64,000 nucleotides of DNA, from positions 30,555,366 through 30,619,365 of the forward strand of contig CM057135.1 in NCBI GenBank assembly GCA_029964075.1. The letters are read 5' to 3'. The stretch comes from Patiria pectinifera. Taxonomy: Eukaryota > Echinodermata > Asteroidea > Valvatida > Asterinidae. This document shows, one piece after another, positions 46,441 through 58,500 of this stretch. Numbering within the stretch: position 1 is the stretch's first letter; the number at the start of each line of letters is the position of its first letter. The position numbers and the translations under genes were made by a program. Under the pieces are notes generated by a model. That model had not been told where the DNA came from. It was given only the letters and a program-made list of their open reading frames with translations, and did not search any database.

Positions 46441-46844
46441 TTTACCGATAATGGGTCACTAGAGAGACATGCCATAGACTTCTGCACAAACTTTTTCCAA
46501 CTTTAATGACCCCTAACCCAAATTTTACTTTATCCTATCCCTACGAATTTGGTATATTTAGAGCCAACGGAATGAAGGAGGCATCAATATTAAAACAAAC
46601 GAAATTTCTCCCAAACGGCTCATGATCAGATACAACCCTTTAGAAATATGAAAACTTGTGGATTGTGTCTGACGTCATCATGACGTCATCATATATTAAC
46701 TAACATTTTTTGTGAGCTGGTGGATATTGCCCTGGTCAACATTTTTAATGTCAGGTTACAAAAACTGCTGGACCTCTACCTACCAGGAACTATTTTATAC
46801 TGATATCCTAGTACATTTTCTATTTTGTTTTGCCAAAACTGATT

Positions 46845-47275
46845 GTAATCGTACTTAGCACAGAGCAACATTTTATTATGCACTGCAAAGACCGAAAAGC
46901 CACAAAATGCATTTATTTTTTAGAAAATAAGCATATTATGTTGCTTATGCAGAAATAACTGAATCGTACAGTCTAACAACGATCCATTCTTTCATAATTC
47001 AGAACATGATTTTATTGCGTCTGTGCAAAGACTAAACAGCCATAAATCGTGTATGTTTAGATGATAAGATGATAAGCATAATGTTACATTAACTCCAAGG
47101 ACTTTAGAGGCTCCGTCAATCTCCGAATTGATGTTTGTCGTTTCTATTTTAGGGTAGCCATGTGCAGCACCATAAATGCGCTATAAAAGTTAGATTATGC
47201 CGGTGCGGCCCAATGGGCCACATTGGCTCGTGACAGACTTTACTACTTAATTACGACTTTTTTATCATCTAAAAT
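46845..47275 (+). repeat. Dispersed repeat family B, copy joined to a SINE tail
   Basis: It carries family B sequence (TTTTATTATGCACTGCAAAG, CCATGTGCAGCACC), then passes straight into the SINE tail GGCCCAATGGGCCACA. It is the 35.5-36.16 kb composite with the SINE head deleted. Confidence 0.65.
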
Positions 47276-47388
47276 CATCTTATCTTAAAAATCCTGGCGA
47301 CGGCCACGAAAATGATAATGCTCAATTTGTAATTACGACTATTAGTAGGCCAGCCAATGTAAAAAAGTTCTCTAGGTAATAATTTCAT

Positions 47389-48613
47389 GGCTTTTCTGGG
47401 TAATAGCTGGCATCCATGGTAGATCAATTCTTTGAACCATAACAAACAAGACGTGGGTGGATGCCATCGTTAAGTTTGACCCTAAATATACCTAATTTGC
47501 ATAAATCATTAGTCCCTGCCGTGTAATACATTTGTTCCCCATATTTGGATATATTTTTTATTTTCTTATTTTTAGTTTTATTTTGGTGATTCTACTTACA
47601 CATCCTTATTTCAATAACATTTTCTAAAGCATATAAGTGACTGAATATTATTATGAGGACATAGTAACCATCCAAAATTGCTACTCTTACACCCCAAAGT
47701 TTCGCGCATTTACCTTGTCTCCAGATATCTTCAAGTAGTCTTGCCAAACATCAGTATATGAGCTTCAAACTCACCAAGTTGCTTAATGGCACAGTTACCC
47801 TATATTAAAACCTTATGGAAATAATGCGACCAATGATAACGTTGTGATATTTAGCCCAGCAAACAGAAACGGCAAAACGAGGTGTCTGTTAATTGACCTA
47901 ATTAGTGAAGGGTTGCCTAACGTAGGAGACTTGAAACAGTTTAAGGAAATTCCCAAAATTATTGGAAGAAAATTAATGGAAAGAAAACAAACTGACATTG
48001 ACATAATTATTGGAAGCATTTTTTTTTTGGGAGGGGGATTTCCTTGAACTTAATCAAGTCTCCCACGTTAGGCGACCCTTCGCCTAACTTAAGCCCAGTT
48101 TACAGACAGCCAGCTCGTTTTCCCGGTTTTGTTTGCTGAGCTAAATATCATAATGGTATTATTGTTCACATGATTTTTCCATAAAATTTTAATAGGGCAA
48201 CTGTGCAAATAAGCAACCTGATGAGTTTGATTCTCATCAATACTGAGGTTTGGCAAGACTACTTGATGATATCTGGAGACAAGGTAAATGCGCGCAATTT
48301 TGGGGGTATAATAGTAGCCATTATGGATCGTTGCTTTGTCCTCATAATTATTCAGTCACTTATATGCATAGGAAAGTGTTATTTAAGTAAGGGTGTGTTA
48401 GTAGCATCACTAAAATAAACTTTTCAAAAAATAAAAAACAAAGAATATACCCAAATATGGGAATAAATATATTACCCGGCAGGGATTAACAACTTACGCA
48501 AATTAGGTGTATATATAGGGTCAAAATTAACGATGGCGTCCACCCATATCTTGTTTGTTATGGTTCAAAGAATTGATATAGCATGGATGCCAGCTATTAC
48601 CAAAAAAAAAGCC
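47389..48613. mobile_element. Large fold-back element, arms about 570 bp
   Basis: The left arm, 47389 to about 47960, is the diverged reverse complement of the right arm, about 48032 to 48613, leaving a loop of roughly 70 bases. Matching landmarks are GGTAATAGCTGGCATCCATG, TTGAACCATAACAAACAAGA, CTTGTCTCCAGATATC, GGCACAGTTACCCTAT and GCCTAACGTAGGAGACTTGA on the left, each found inverted on the right. A 67-codon frame at 47844 contains DIDIIIGS, faintly like the DIDILIG motif of BEL/Pao protease regions; this is weak. No target duplication was found. Confidence 0.8.
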
Positions 48614-48699
48614 GTCCAAAGTGAAATATTTCTCTTTGGCCGGTCCACTATATTGCCACCGCTTTGTTTGCGGTTTTTGAGGGGCGGGGGTTGCGCAGG

Positions 48700-48899
48700 A
48701 TGAGCACACCTATTACGCAAGCAGCACCCTTCACTCAGGCACCCACTGATCAGATATTACGGGTTGACCGTAAACACGACAAGGGCTTCATCAAAAGTGA
48801 CGCTTCAACCCCCAAATCAAACCTGACAAGCTCATCCGTAACAGCCACGTCCAAGAAACAATTACTTGTTGGCCAGAAAACAAATCAGACAATAAACAG
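48700..48899 (+). other. Candidate coding exon, unidentified
   Basis: The ATG at 48700 has A at -3 and an acceptor-like GCGCAG just before it. A 66-codon open frame, starting MSTPITQAAPFTQAPTDQ and rich in Ser, Thr, Lys and Gln, ends at AAACAG|GTAGGA. Coding-like composition and paired splice signals suggest an exon. No partner exon or homolog is recognised. Confidence 0.25.
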
Positions 48900-49526
48900 G
48901 TAGGAAAAGGCCTTTTTATGGCAGGCACCTAGGGGGAAATACTGATGTAGATTTCCGCCCGAGGATGAATGAAGCGGCGAACTGTTTGAAACGAACTGGA
49001 AGTGACGTAGGCAGTTTGGTATGACGTCACTGATTTGGAGGAACCCACTTATTACTTGGTTGAAGTTCAGATTTAATTTAAATTTAAAATTCCAACCATG
49101 TTCTCCAAAGATCATTTGACCTTCGCATATAAAAATGGTAATCATGTAATATGCATCGTATAATATTTCACCTCCAGTGCACTTTTTGTCGGTTGTGTAA
49201 ATGATAAATAAAACAGAGGGTCAAGATCGACATATCGAACTAGCCGTTGATGAACCCTAATAAAGTAGAAAATTAAACATAGTACAAGCACATCCAAAAT
49301 GATTAATGCTAAGGCGGCATTGTTAATCGACTCTTTCCAGTATAATGCACTCTCTTCTCAGTGTAGAATACACATTGAGGGTCTCTGTATAGGCATGCTA
49401 TAACCATGGAGGAATAAACCAAGTGTCAAATATCATAAGTGGGGTTATTTGTTCTGCTTCTCAATGCACATCCACCGTGCTAGTCCTAATAAGCGGAGGA
49501 GGGTAGCCTTAATTGGTTTCTGTTAA

Positions 49527-50040
49527 AGGGAAAATACAACATTTGCAACTCATCAAGAAACGAAATGATCAAATTATCACAAAATACCTCACTGGATTGT
49601 TAGAGACTTGCATTCTAAAGCATCGATTAAACTCGTGGCTCCCGGTGTGCTGACATTTTCAAGAAACTGTATTTTGCCAACCCTGGTTGGCCGACCAGTG
49701 TTGGAGAAAACTGGCTATTTTTCAAAAACTGTTCTTAATTGTCCATATTTAGTTATTCTGACTATTCTTTGCAATTGATTACACACCTGTGTAGGGGTAC
49801 AAGCCTGCTAGACTGCATGATTCTCTGATAACAATTTCCCAAAGTGTATTAATTGTTCCGTTTCATCTTAAGTGGGGTCAGGGAACCAGACTACAAGAAC
49901 ATGATAGGTTTTCTTGGTTTTTCTAGCATCTACAAGCCCAAAACGTGAAACAAGTCAGTTTAACAATATTTTCTTTAACATACTAATCCTCCAAATCCAT
50001 TTATTTCTGAAAATTCGGAAGCAAAAGCAAATGTTGTACT
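49527..50040 (+). mobile_element. TTAA-flanked MITE, copy 4 (right end decayed)
   Basis: TTAA at 49523-49526, then AGGGAAAATACAACATTTGC. The inside matches the other copies, with GGGGTCAGGGAACCAGACTA and GAACATGATAGGTTTTCTTG. The palindrome, 49677-49704, has mismatches and the right terminus is lost after GCAAATGTTGTACTA. Confidence 0.75.
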
Positions 50041-51009
50041 ATTACACCATACGAAAAACTCTGGATTATCAGAAACAAAACGGTGATTGTTTTCCTTACG
50101 TCTGGATCATGCTGTGATGAAATTAGGGTCTGAAACCAGACTGGAAGATGTGACGTCATGTCATATTTTGAAACGCTCCTGTGATGACTTATAGAGATGT
50201 ATACTGAATATAAAATATACAATATCTCTTAAAACCACGCAATGCGCAAAACTTTAATTTGTTCAGCCTGTTAGACTGTATGGACACAAAGTCATGTTCT
50301 TTGTATGTATTTAAAGGTACGTACCCTTACTGTAGTCCACACATTTTTACCACTTTTTAGGCAATTACAAAACTAAAAAAATGGTGGGCTGAAATTATAG
50401 CCTCAAAGTCGCAATGAACTCAATAAATGATTTACATTTAGACTTCAAATAAAGTCAACTTTTAAGTCCGATTTCCGCTGTCCTGTCCGTTTCTAGGGAA
50501 TGAACAACGCATGCGTGACGTACTTCCACCATGCTTCACGAGCGAGGAGGGTATGGTGGTGGCTGACCCGGGTGAGGCCCAAGAATGACGTCAGAGCCAA
50601 TCGAACGGCACGGGGCTGACCCGTGTCGACCCGGGTGAGCTAAACGAACGAACGAACGCAGCCAAGTTGACTGTAAACCAATAGTCTTGTATGATCAACG
50701 AGTGTTTACTGATGCAGTTCTAATACAACTTGATCTTCAGTGGGAGTATAAGTTTGCATATACAGACAAGGTGTGGAACTCAAGATCTATTGTAGTCGTA
50801 GCCTTAATGACAGAGGGGATCCCTGACGTCTAGCGTGATTTCACATACTGCAATGACGAAAGACTGGTCTGATGCATTATAGCCAATATCGAAGACACTT
50901 GATATGTAATTTCCGAAACGGCTGAGAAGATATCACTCCGTTTTCACTGATGACACCAATAGTTGCACAAGGTGGATTGAATATCGAATTTAATTGGACT
51001 GTTGTGTGC

Positions 51010-51480
51010 TTGGCTCAACACAACATGCATCACAGTTCTCCTCTATGGATGTGAGACATGGGTAATCTCCAAAGACATGAGACATGGGTAATCTCTAAAG
51101 ACATGGAAAGCAAAATCAATGCTTTTGCCAGATCTTGCTACCGCATTTTTCTGAGCATCAAGCCAATGCCACCATCTATGACCAACTCAAACCCTCTTAT
51201 GGAGCATGTACGAAATCGGCAGCTCAAGTTCCTTGGGCATACGATCAACCTGCAAAACTGTATACCCTTTATTGTATACCCTTTACTGTATACCCTTTAT
51301 ACACCATCCCATGGGAAAAAGAGACCAGGAAGACAGCGCACATCATACCTAACTTATACATTCAATACTTGCTTGGAGATAGTGGTCGCATGCGGCGACC
51401 AGACCAAATCGCAACACTTGCCCTAGCATTGGAAGAAGCTTGTAGTCGACTGCTCCGCAGCCGAAGGATGATGATGATGT
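51010..51480 (+). pseudogene. LINE reverse-transcriptase C-terminal fragment, frameshifted
   Basis: CTCCTCTATGGATGTGAGAC reads LLYGCET, the hallmark of the region after the RT domain in many LINEs. One frame then gives MESKINAFARSCYR, RQLKFLGH and HGKKRPGRQRTSYLTY; the +1 frame continues LGDSGRMRRPDQIATLAL. A tandem copy of about 24 bp at 51047-51094 adds damage. The end runs into a (GAT)n tract near 51465, typical of a LINE 3' end. It is non-functional. Confidence 0.75.
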
Positions 51481-52348
51481 GCTTGGCCTTTGTAAGAGTG
51501 GTGTTATGAAACACGGACACCGAATTTGAGAGAAAAACTGTTTGAATTTAGGTCTAAATTTTGAAACTTGACCCTTCTTGAAAAATGTTTCCCATGCATT
51601 ATATTTAGACCTATTTGTAATTAACATAAGACAAATGTTGCAAGAAAGGCTAAATATTCGTTAGTAGAACAATAGTATGGGTTATCAATAAAATGTCGAT
51701 ACGGTTAACAGCGTAGCTTTGCCCCAAGAAAATTCACCCATTAAATTTGGACTATTATTATGCAGCTGTATAATAACATTTTAAATCTCCTCGTTCTGGT
51801 GATCACATTATTTCGCCCGCGTCCTTCCGGTCTCGCTGTAGTCTTTCAGTTTAACCCCATTTTTCTTGCCGCATAAATCCTGTCAAAGTGGTTGCATTGT
51901 TCAGTGATTTCGCCCACACGAGATATTTTAAAGTCATAGCAATGGAGACATTTTTTTTCTGTAGCGACTGACGCCGTACATCGGAAAATTAATTAAGATC
52001 TGGGTCAGAAAAACACCAAGACATGATGTAAATTGTGTGTCCGTTGGGGGCGTATTTATTGAAGACTCCGAATCGACGATAGAGCCTTTTTGGTGGTTGT
52101 CAGTCACCCACGCATTTTACACCTTCAGACAGATCAACACCAACAAGTTTAGGTCACGTCAGTTGACCGGTGTTACAAGTTTATATCTTGTTGCAATAGC
52201 GATTGAAATTAAGTCCTCCATTTGTTTTTCTAAGTTGTTATATACTATTTACAAGCGACTTTATTTCAAAATTGGACCTACTCATGATAGTTTTGCCACT
52301 AGTAAAAGAACCCCTTTTCGTTGATTACTTAATACTCAATGAATGACT

Positions 52349-53520
52349 TGTTGAGTGGTCGGGCACAACCCGACCACTCTCTGTTTTTGTTCTGATAAAT
52401 CTTTTTTTTCCCCGGACAATACTTCTCCGCGGCTTTTCTCCTAAACGGTTCATGATATGAACTTGTAACTTTCAATATATATCGACCCTCATCCCAAGTG
52501 GTGCATATTACTCTGGCGTCATGATGACGTCATCGGGTGTCAAATTACAAGGGATTTCAGCTGAAAAATGATCAGTTACTTTCACCTATAACTCTTGAAC
52601 AAAATAATCAATAGTGTTTGTATTCTGTAATCGGATAGACCATGAATCGATAAACATTTTTTTGTCGTGTACGTGAACTCGCTTGACCTTTACTTCCGGG
52701 TCTACTGGAAGGTCAAAGTTAGGTGAATTCAAAATGAACACTTTAGCCTGAAATCAAAACAAAGCAGAATTTTTTCCAAACGGTTTACGGTATGATCCAG
52801 AAACCTAATGTGAACTTGTAACATAATGCGAAGATGTTATCAATTTTGTTACGTCATCATGACGTCATCAGGTATCAAATTACAAGCGATTTCATGGAAA
52901 ATTTTGACAAAATAGTTTGCGTTTAAAAAAGAGTGTGATGACGTCATCTTTCGAAAGGGCGCCCCCTAGCGGCACATAAAACAGTGTTTGCTCTTTCTTA
53001 TTTGAAAACCATCCGTTCAAATTTTACCAAATCGCTCCTTGATATTCTTTGATTAACCAAAAATAACTTGGCAAGGTTTCAAATTCATGACGTCATCAGA
53101 CCGGAAGTTACTTCTGTGAGAATTTGAAAACGACCATAAGTTCTAAAATCCGATTTATCGTATATCTTCGTAGCCCAAGTTACGATATCTATTACAATGT
53201 TCACTTTTTGCTGCCAAATACTGTGACGTCATCAGACCGGAAGTTAGTTGTTATGAATAAATACAAGTTTATTTTCCATACTTTCTTACGTCATTAAACT
53301 TCACAATGAACATTTATCCACTCCGAACTAAATCAGTATTCACTTCCCGTTTTTGAATAATGACGTCATCAAGCCAGGAAATAACTTGTGTACATAGAAT
53401 ATTTACTGAATTTTACCACCAAATAATTGATTGTACTGGAAAGGATTTAATTTCGTGATCCTTTGTTCAAATATTCATAACTGAACACGGCAGTGTTTAT
53501 AGAAAAATCACAGTGTGAGT
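52349..53520 (+). repeat. CRE-rich dispersed repeat, copy A
   Basis: It starts GTTGAGTGGTCGGGCACAAC and holds six perfect TGACGTCA sites (52525, 52860, 52939, 53088, 53224, 53361), two followed by AGACCGGAAGTTA, and GGGCGCCCCCTAGCGGC at 52957. It matches 54376-55500 block for block, including GTGAACTCGCTTGACCTTTA and GATTGTACTGGAAAGGATTT. There is no coding frame. Confidence 0.8.
52959..52973 (-). promoter_or_regulatory. CTCF-like motif in CRE-rich repeat A
   Basis: The minus strand reads GCCGCTAGGGGGCGC, fitting the CTCF core CCGCNAGGGGGCGC apart from its edge. The homologous site in copy B at 54901-54915 has one change (GTCGCTAGGGGGCGC). Confidence 0.4.
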
Positions 53521-53640
53521 AAAATGAGTTTTTTCTTAACTACACAAAAACAAAGGAATGTCCACACTACGTCTCGTAAACATGTGTGGTTGTACGTAAA
53601 TATTTCGTAAAAGTGTCCTCGGCACTTTTGTTTTATTTTT

Positions 53641-54360
53641 TAATATGAAAGGACTTGTTGAGTAAGTAACCAAAATAGAGCTTAATTTTTTTTGGGGGGG
53701 GGGGCATTTTTAGCCAGTTTGGGGGCTTCAAAAACTGTTTTTTAACTTATTTTAAAAAAAAATCACCCCACCAAAATGCAAAGTTATATCACAAAATCAA
53801 CTATATCATTCCAAAGTATCATCCTCGCCCTTAAGAAAAACAAAATGTTTTAAATGTCACCCTGTGCTATTTTTTACAACACGCGTAAAAACATGTATTT
53901 AGAACTTGCAAAATTGTAATTTTTACCCTATTTTTGTCCCTCAAAAAGTTAATTTGCCAGGATTCTCAGAATATTTTCCTTCTGGATTTGATCAGAGCCA
54001 ACATTGGTCTTTCAATATCTGGTGAGAGAAGTTTTTGGGAATCGTCCCTCGCTAGTTTTCCTCTCATACATTAAATGCAGACAATTACTCTTTCGTGCCA
54101 TTCTTTCGTAATGGAGCAGAATTTTATTAGCCCATGCAAAGACAAAGAAAAACATTAAAAATACATTTATTTTTTAGATGTTAAGCGTATGTTGCATAAA
54201 ACTCCAAACTCCATACTGAAGTCTACCGATACGGTTTTATTTTTGAGCTGCCATATTTTTTGATGTGCAGCTCCAGACACATAAAAAAACTAGACCATGT
54301 CTTCCGTGTTTTATGTAGGCCTATGTCTGCCGAGTCAGCAACAAAGTTCATATAGTCTAA
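53641..54360. other. Sequence separating the two CRE-rich copies
   Basis: It contains a poly-G run near 53692 and a family B repeat at about 54080-54310 (GCGTATGTTGCATAAAACTC, GCTGCCATATTTTTTGATG). No gene is seen. Confidence 0.5.
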
Positions 54361-54375
54361 GAGTAATAGCAATCA

Positions 54376-55545
54376 AATTGATAAACATTTCTTTTCGTGT
54401 ACGTGAACTCGCTTGACCTTTACTTCCGGGTCTACCGGAAGGTCAAAGTTAGGTGAATTCAAAATGAAGACGTTAGCCTGAAATCAAAACAAAGCACAAT
54501 TTCTTCCTAACGGTTAACGGTATGATCAAAAAAACTTGTGTGGACTTGTACCATGTTACGAAGATGTTATAAATTTTGTTACGTCATCATGACGTCATCA
54601 GGTATCAAATAACAAGCGATTTAACGGAAAATTTTGACAAAATTGCGTTTTATCTTTTTAACTAAATCGAGTATCGTGTTCGTTTTTTCGTGAGGTTGTA
54701 GACAATGCCGTGAGAAATATTTTGTGTTCCCGGACACAAAACCGCTTGACCTTTACTTCCGGTGTTACCGGAAGTGCAATTAAAACTGAATATAACTCAA
54801 AAGCGAAAGCATTTTACTACAGACTCATATATTATGAAAGTGTTAAGTGAGGAATGCCAGACACACACAAAATAGTGTGATGACGTCATCATCCGAAAGG
54901 GCGCCCCCTAGCGACACATAAAATAGTGTTTCTTTTCTTTAATTTTAAAACCATAGATTCAAATTTTTACCAAATCGCCCCTTGATATTATTTGATTAAC
55001 CACAGATAACTTGGCAAGGTTTCAAATTCATGACGTCATCAGACCGGAAGTTACTTTAAGGAGAATTTGCCAACGATCATATTGTAAAAAAATAATTTTA
55101 TCATTTGATCCATGTCGTATATCTTAGCCCAAATAACGATACCATTACAATGTTCACCTTTTGCTTCCACATACTGTGACGTCATCAAACCGGAGGTTTG
55201 GTGTTATCAATACATACACTTATATTTTCCAAATGTTAATACATTCAATAACTTCACAATGAACATCCACTCCGAACTAAATCAGTATTCACTTCCCGTT
55301 TTTGACTAATGACGTTATCAAGCCAGAAATAACTTGTATGTGTACATAGAATGTTTACTAAAATTAATCACACCGTTAAAGATGCATTTTTTAAAACCAA
55401 ATAATTGATTGTACTGGAAAGGATTTAATTTCGTGATCCTTTGTTCTTACATAAACATATTCATAACTCAACTCGGCAGTGTTTAATGAACAAATTGCCT
55501 GCCCGACCACTCTGCGTTTGTAACAACAAACGCGAACCTCTAGTT
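54376..55545 (+). repeat. CRE-rich dispersed repeat, copy B
   Basis: It is a direct repeat of 52,650-53,500 with four perfect TGACGTCA sites (54590, 54881, 55031, 55177), the extra block CTTTACTTCCGGTGTTACCG, and an end CTGCCCGACCACTCTGCGTT that mirrors the start of copy A. Confidence 0.8.
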
Positions 55546-58500
55546 TCATTTGATTTTGCTCTATATACTCCACACAAAGCATTCGTTTAATAGTACTGCC
55601 TTTGGCTTTTTCCGAAAATTAAATACGAATGCTTTAATTCATTTCAGCTGCAAATATATCACTGATGTTGTTCATAAGAGCATGCCTGCTGTCAAGTGAC
55701 ATGTTCGTATGACATGTTTGGATTAGGTTCGACTTGGCACTTGCATAAACCACGGTAAACATCGAAATGATGCGGTTTGCTCCAAACCAGCTCAGCCCGG
55801 GTGCAAGTATGTACAACGATGCATCCTCCATCTGACGATATTACACCTGACACAGACCATAACCTGATCAATTTCTCTCTTCTTTTCGCGCCCAAATTTA
55901 ATCTGACGCCAACAAAGCGAGGTGAACCGACGGTTGATTCTTGTTGTGTTTGAGATCGGCGCAAAATGCAAGCGGTCCGTTTAAAAATAGAGCTTCCACA
56001 TCAAGCATTCGTTCCTTGGGTAATTTCATTATATGCCTCTCTGCCAATTAACGGAACGCTATAGAAAGAAATCATAAGTAGTTTTCCCCGGACTCAAGCA
56101 AATAAAAACTGTTTGGAGTAAAAAATTATGATTTGCAAAGAAAATTTGAATTATTTAACATTTAAAAAATGTCATCGTTGTTAAATGTAGTACACTTGAC
56201 ATTTCCCGTGTATTGTCGTGTTACTGACGTTTATATTTGCTGTCGCATGATTAAAGAAATTTCATGTAGTTTGTTTTGTCCTTTGCAGTCATATCACAAA
56301 GGGACGGTGGATCGACGTGCCTGCAATTTGTATTCATGAACTTCTTTTCTTCATTTGTCTGAAGAAATAAATTCAATGAATTAGTGGAAAGCTTAATTTG
56401 AGCGGTGAAAAAAAAACCCAGTTGAACCACGTTCCCCAACCCAAACAATCCGATTGTTTCAAGCGGTAACGATTTGGTAGGCAAATGTTCCCCGCTCAAC
56501 TCGAGCGATACATTGATTTCGTATGACATTTGATGAAAGTGCATTGTTGAGTCATTCCACTCCTATACTGCGTCAATTATGTACCGGAACGCTTCAGAAA
56601 TTAGCATCCATTAACATTTCAGACAGAAACCTTAACCATGAATTCTTAAAAAGCAGAATACAAACTACAGTCCACGTTACTAATGTTATTTCTTCAAAAT
56701 AGTGCAACTCATTATGACCAAGAGAGAAAAAAAATCAATTATCGTTTGACACCATAGCCTCCCACGTGCATTTAATTCTACCATTCATGCATTCGATTTT
56801 ATTTGACATCAGAGTTCTACACTACAAAAATTAATTATGCACAAGTTTTTTATTGAGCAAGGGAAAAAAATAGGTCTCTTTTAGAGGGTAACATGGTATA
56901 AATAATGCAGCGTGAATAGATTTTTCCACTGGACTGGGCTGTTGGACGGGCCTATATATTTTCATGAAGTGTGACATAGCACTCCGCGGGTGGAGAGTTT
57001 GCACACCATTGCCAAGGTTGCTTCGAATATAACTTGCCTATCAGCATCATAATAATTTATACAATTATTATTTTGACATTTACCTTATCAGTGGAATTTT
57101 GTTTAAAGAGTGGGAAAGAAATGAGAGAATCTATTTTGATGGATCTTTTCAACATTTCTGTCAATACCGTTTCAAGTGTTTTGATATATTGTATTCTGTG
57201 TTTTGATGTTAGGATAATTTTGTGACTACTGTTATCTTAGAGAAATATTCATCATCCAAAAAATATATTGAAGAAAAAAATACCTTAAAATAAAAATAAT
57301 AATAATTACCCCCAAGTAAAAAAATAAAATAAAACAACATAACTCTTGGTGTGAACGTTTTGTTTATGTTTCCTGTCTTTTGATCAGTGCACTCGTTTTC
57401 ATGCATGGCAACCAATATGGCGCCAAATAGTATACAACGCGCGAACCACGACACATGAAACTCGTTTTGTAAAAGGGAAATGCGTTGCCATGGTGATCGA
57501 ACACCAATTTGATGAAACTTTGCTCTCATGTTGACGTATTGTGCAAGGCACGCAGCACAACGATAATCACATCCTTGTTAAGACAAAACATGAACACAGA
57601 CAGTCGCGAAGCACTTATTAAATTTTGGGCATTACTATTGGTTCCAAGTCTTAAAGCGGTCTCCATAGTAACTGAAGCCACCAGGCGTACAATATCGAGT
57701 TCTCATTATTCAGATTAGACGGAAAACTTCAAACATCCAAGGCAGTAGTGAGCATTGTGTGGATTCCTATGAAAATAATTACTTGTACATGAATTTTATT
57801 ATTATTCAATTTCATTTTGCATTGTGCATAATGTCAGCGAAATAAACAACACGATGCTGACATTATTCTTGGGCTGAGATTCCCATTTTCTGCCAGAAAA
57901 AAATGTAAGATGTAAACAATAATCAAAGCAATATCGTGACAACAAACTTCAAAGATTACTTTTCACACATCGTTGCGCACAAAATGTGCTTTACTGAAAA
58001 CAACTCACTATGGCTGCAATAAATAACGTGTGAATTTGGATCATGATTGTATTCACGTTGTGGTGTGTAGGCTCCGTCACTGGGTGCAACAAACCCAGAA
58101 ACTCTGCAGACAGAGGAAATTCACGAGTTGATACCAAAAGCCTTGAGTATAAATCAAATCAGGCAAAAATACTCGGGAGTCCTACCAGGCTGTTGACGTT
58201 CGACCGCGGGTGGCCAAGGTTGACTTGGGGCCCATCTATGCCAGTAAAGTCCCTTGAAGAGTCCCGGTCAAATACGAACGCTAGTACAAGTGAAAGGTCA
58301 AGTCTCCAACTTAGATTTCTTTCTTACTTCCATAAAAAAAAAATCAACCTTGATCTTATTTCATATTTGGAAGTTGTTTTTTCACCTGTTGCATCAATCA
58401 ATGCTGGCTGGTGCGTTTATTTTTCTGCGCCTGACATGACGTGCATGCATAGTTCGCAATGTCATGGTTGTCATGATGCTTAAAATGTCCCCCTTTACTT

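Noticed and set aside
58043-58483. 146-codon plus frame
   Set aside because: No domain, no splice sites in phase, ordinary spacer composition.
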